Positions 32,201 through 32,398 of a stretch of DNA of 32,398 bases are shown piece after piece. The notes below the pieces were generated by a model. The model saw only the letters and a list, made by a program, of their open reading frames with translations. It was not told where the DNA came from and did not search any database. How positions within the stretch are numbered: position 1 is the stretch's first letter; every line of letters starts with the position of its first letter. The stretch is from Methanomassiliicoccales archaeon. Its GTDB lineage: Archaea > Thermoplasmatota > Thermoplasmata > Sysuiplasmatales > Sysuiplasmataceae. The stretch covers positions 1-32,398 of the forward strand of contig DAHXLZ010000063.1 in NCBI GenBank assembly GCA_027365715.1, written 5' to 3'. The translations under genes were made by a program, and so were the position numbers.

Positions 32201-32398
32201 TTATTCAAATGATATTCCTCTTCCATATCTAACCAGCACGACATCTGCAGCCTTCAGATATCCCCTCTTCTGCCCTTTCTCCTCTACCTCTTTCCATACG
32301 TACCTGCCGTAACTGAATGAGCCGGATATTCTGATTCTCTTTCCCATGTAGAATACCGTATCACCAGATTGCAATCCGTATCTCTTTCTCCTGATGGA
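32201..32398 (-). CDS. C-terminal 65 aa of a gene entering from the right edge, possibly RRXRR/IscB-like
   Basis: Open from the window edge to a TAA at 32201-32203. The visible end is RRKRYGLQSGDTVFYMGKRI, then ISGSFSYGRYV and YLKAADVVLVRYGRG. The pattern of a basic stretch, YGLQxGD, V-x-Y-x-GK, then SGSF and a closing strand resembles the C-terminal domain of RRXRR/HNH proteins of the IscB type (ancestors of Cas9). No RuvC or HNH residue is inside the window, so the assignment is tentative. Confidence 0.4.
   Translation of the reverse strand, partial: SIRRKRYGLQSGDTVFYMGKRIRISGSFSYGRYVWKEVEEKGQKRGYLKAADVVLVRYGRGISFE

Noticed and set aside
1..32398. CRISPR array, rRNA or replication origin
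   Set aside because: No regularly spaced direct repeats, rRNA sequence or origin-like repeat cluster was seen on reading the window.

Overview
The window looks like chromosomal DNA of an archaeon, most likely a member of the Thermoplasmata or a close relative of medium GC. This placement is inferred from gene content and promoter style. The markers are an archaeal SepF, a single-domain KaiC-like ATPase, a Tma20/MCT-1-type PUA protein, archaeal Elp3, a UPF0179 protein, a SlyD-like archaeal FKBP and RtcB. Many genes have a TATA-like box about 20-35 nt before the start codon and almost no 5' leader. No rRNA or CRISPR array is present; there is one tRNA gene.

Layout. Positions 1-883 hold one end of an IS607-type element: an intact serine recombinase and the first 107 codons of TnpB, which runs off the left edge. 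Positions 947-5333 hold a cytosolic beta-lactamase-fold protein, a small methyltransferase, the RNA ligase RtcB and an HD phosphohydrolase. Positions 5450-9419 hold a KaiC-like ATPase converging on sepF, a relic of the 3' end of a second tnpB just upstream of sepF, a membrane protein, a PUA protein and a zinc-ribbon membrane protein. Positions 9487-17339 are all on the plus strand: Elp3, a tandem pair of large TPR proteins, an aminotransferase, and a Cys-rich protein overlapping a thioredoxin-like protein. Positions 17341-20062 hold an unrecognised 504-aa protein and a secreted, membrane-anchored protein.

Positions 20279-23578 hold an FKBP, tRNA-Arg(CCT) and an arsR-arsB arsenite resistance pair with a candidate operator. 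Positions 23765-26728 hold purC, a sugar-nucleotide epimerase and a DapA-family aldolase. Positions 26821-29618 are a compact molybdenum cofactor operon, moaD-moaE-moaC-moaB-moeA, with overlapping genes. Positions 29630-32398 are mixed: UPF0179, a decayed transposase C-terminus, a small coiled-coil ORF disrupted by two compensating frameshifts behind a membrane-anchored protein, a 426-bp gene-free stretch with a nested 57-nt hairpin, and at the right edge the C-terminal end of a gene that resembles RRXRR/IscB-type nucleases.

The best leads for something new are these: the moaC-moaB junction, where moaB has no normal start codon before its first strand and a GGGGG run would fuse it to moaC by a -1 shift; a MoaD that ends Gly-Gly-Thr; the disrupted coiled-coil ORF; the nested hairpin near 31.95 kb; and the orphan gene pairs (two TPR proteins; Cys-rich protein plus thioredoxin-like protein). 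No complete, clearly undescribed defence or mobile system is visible.
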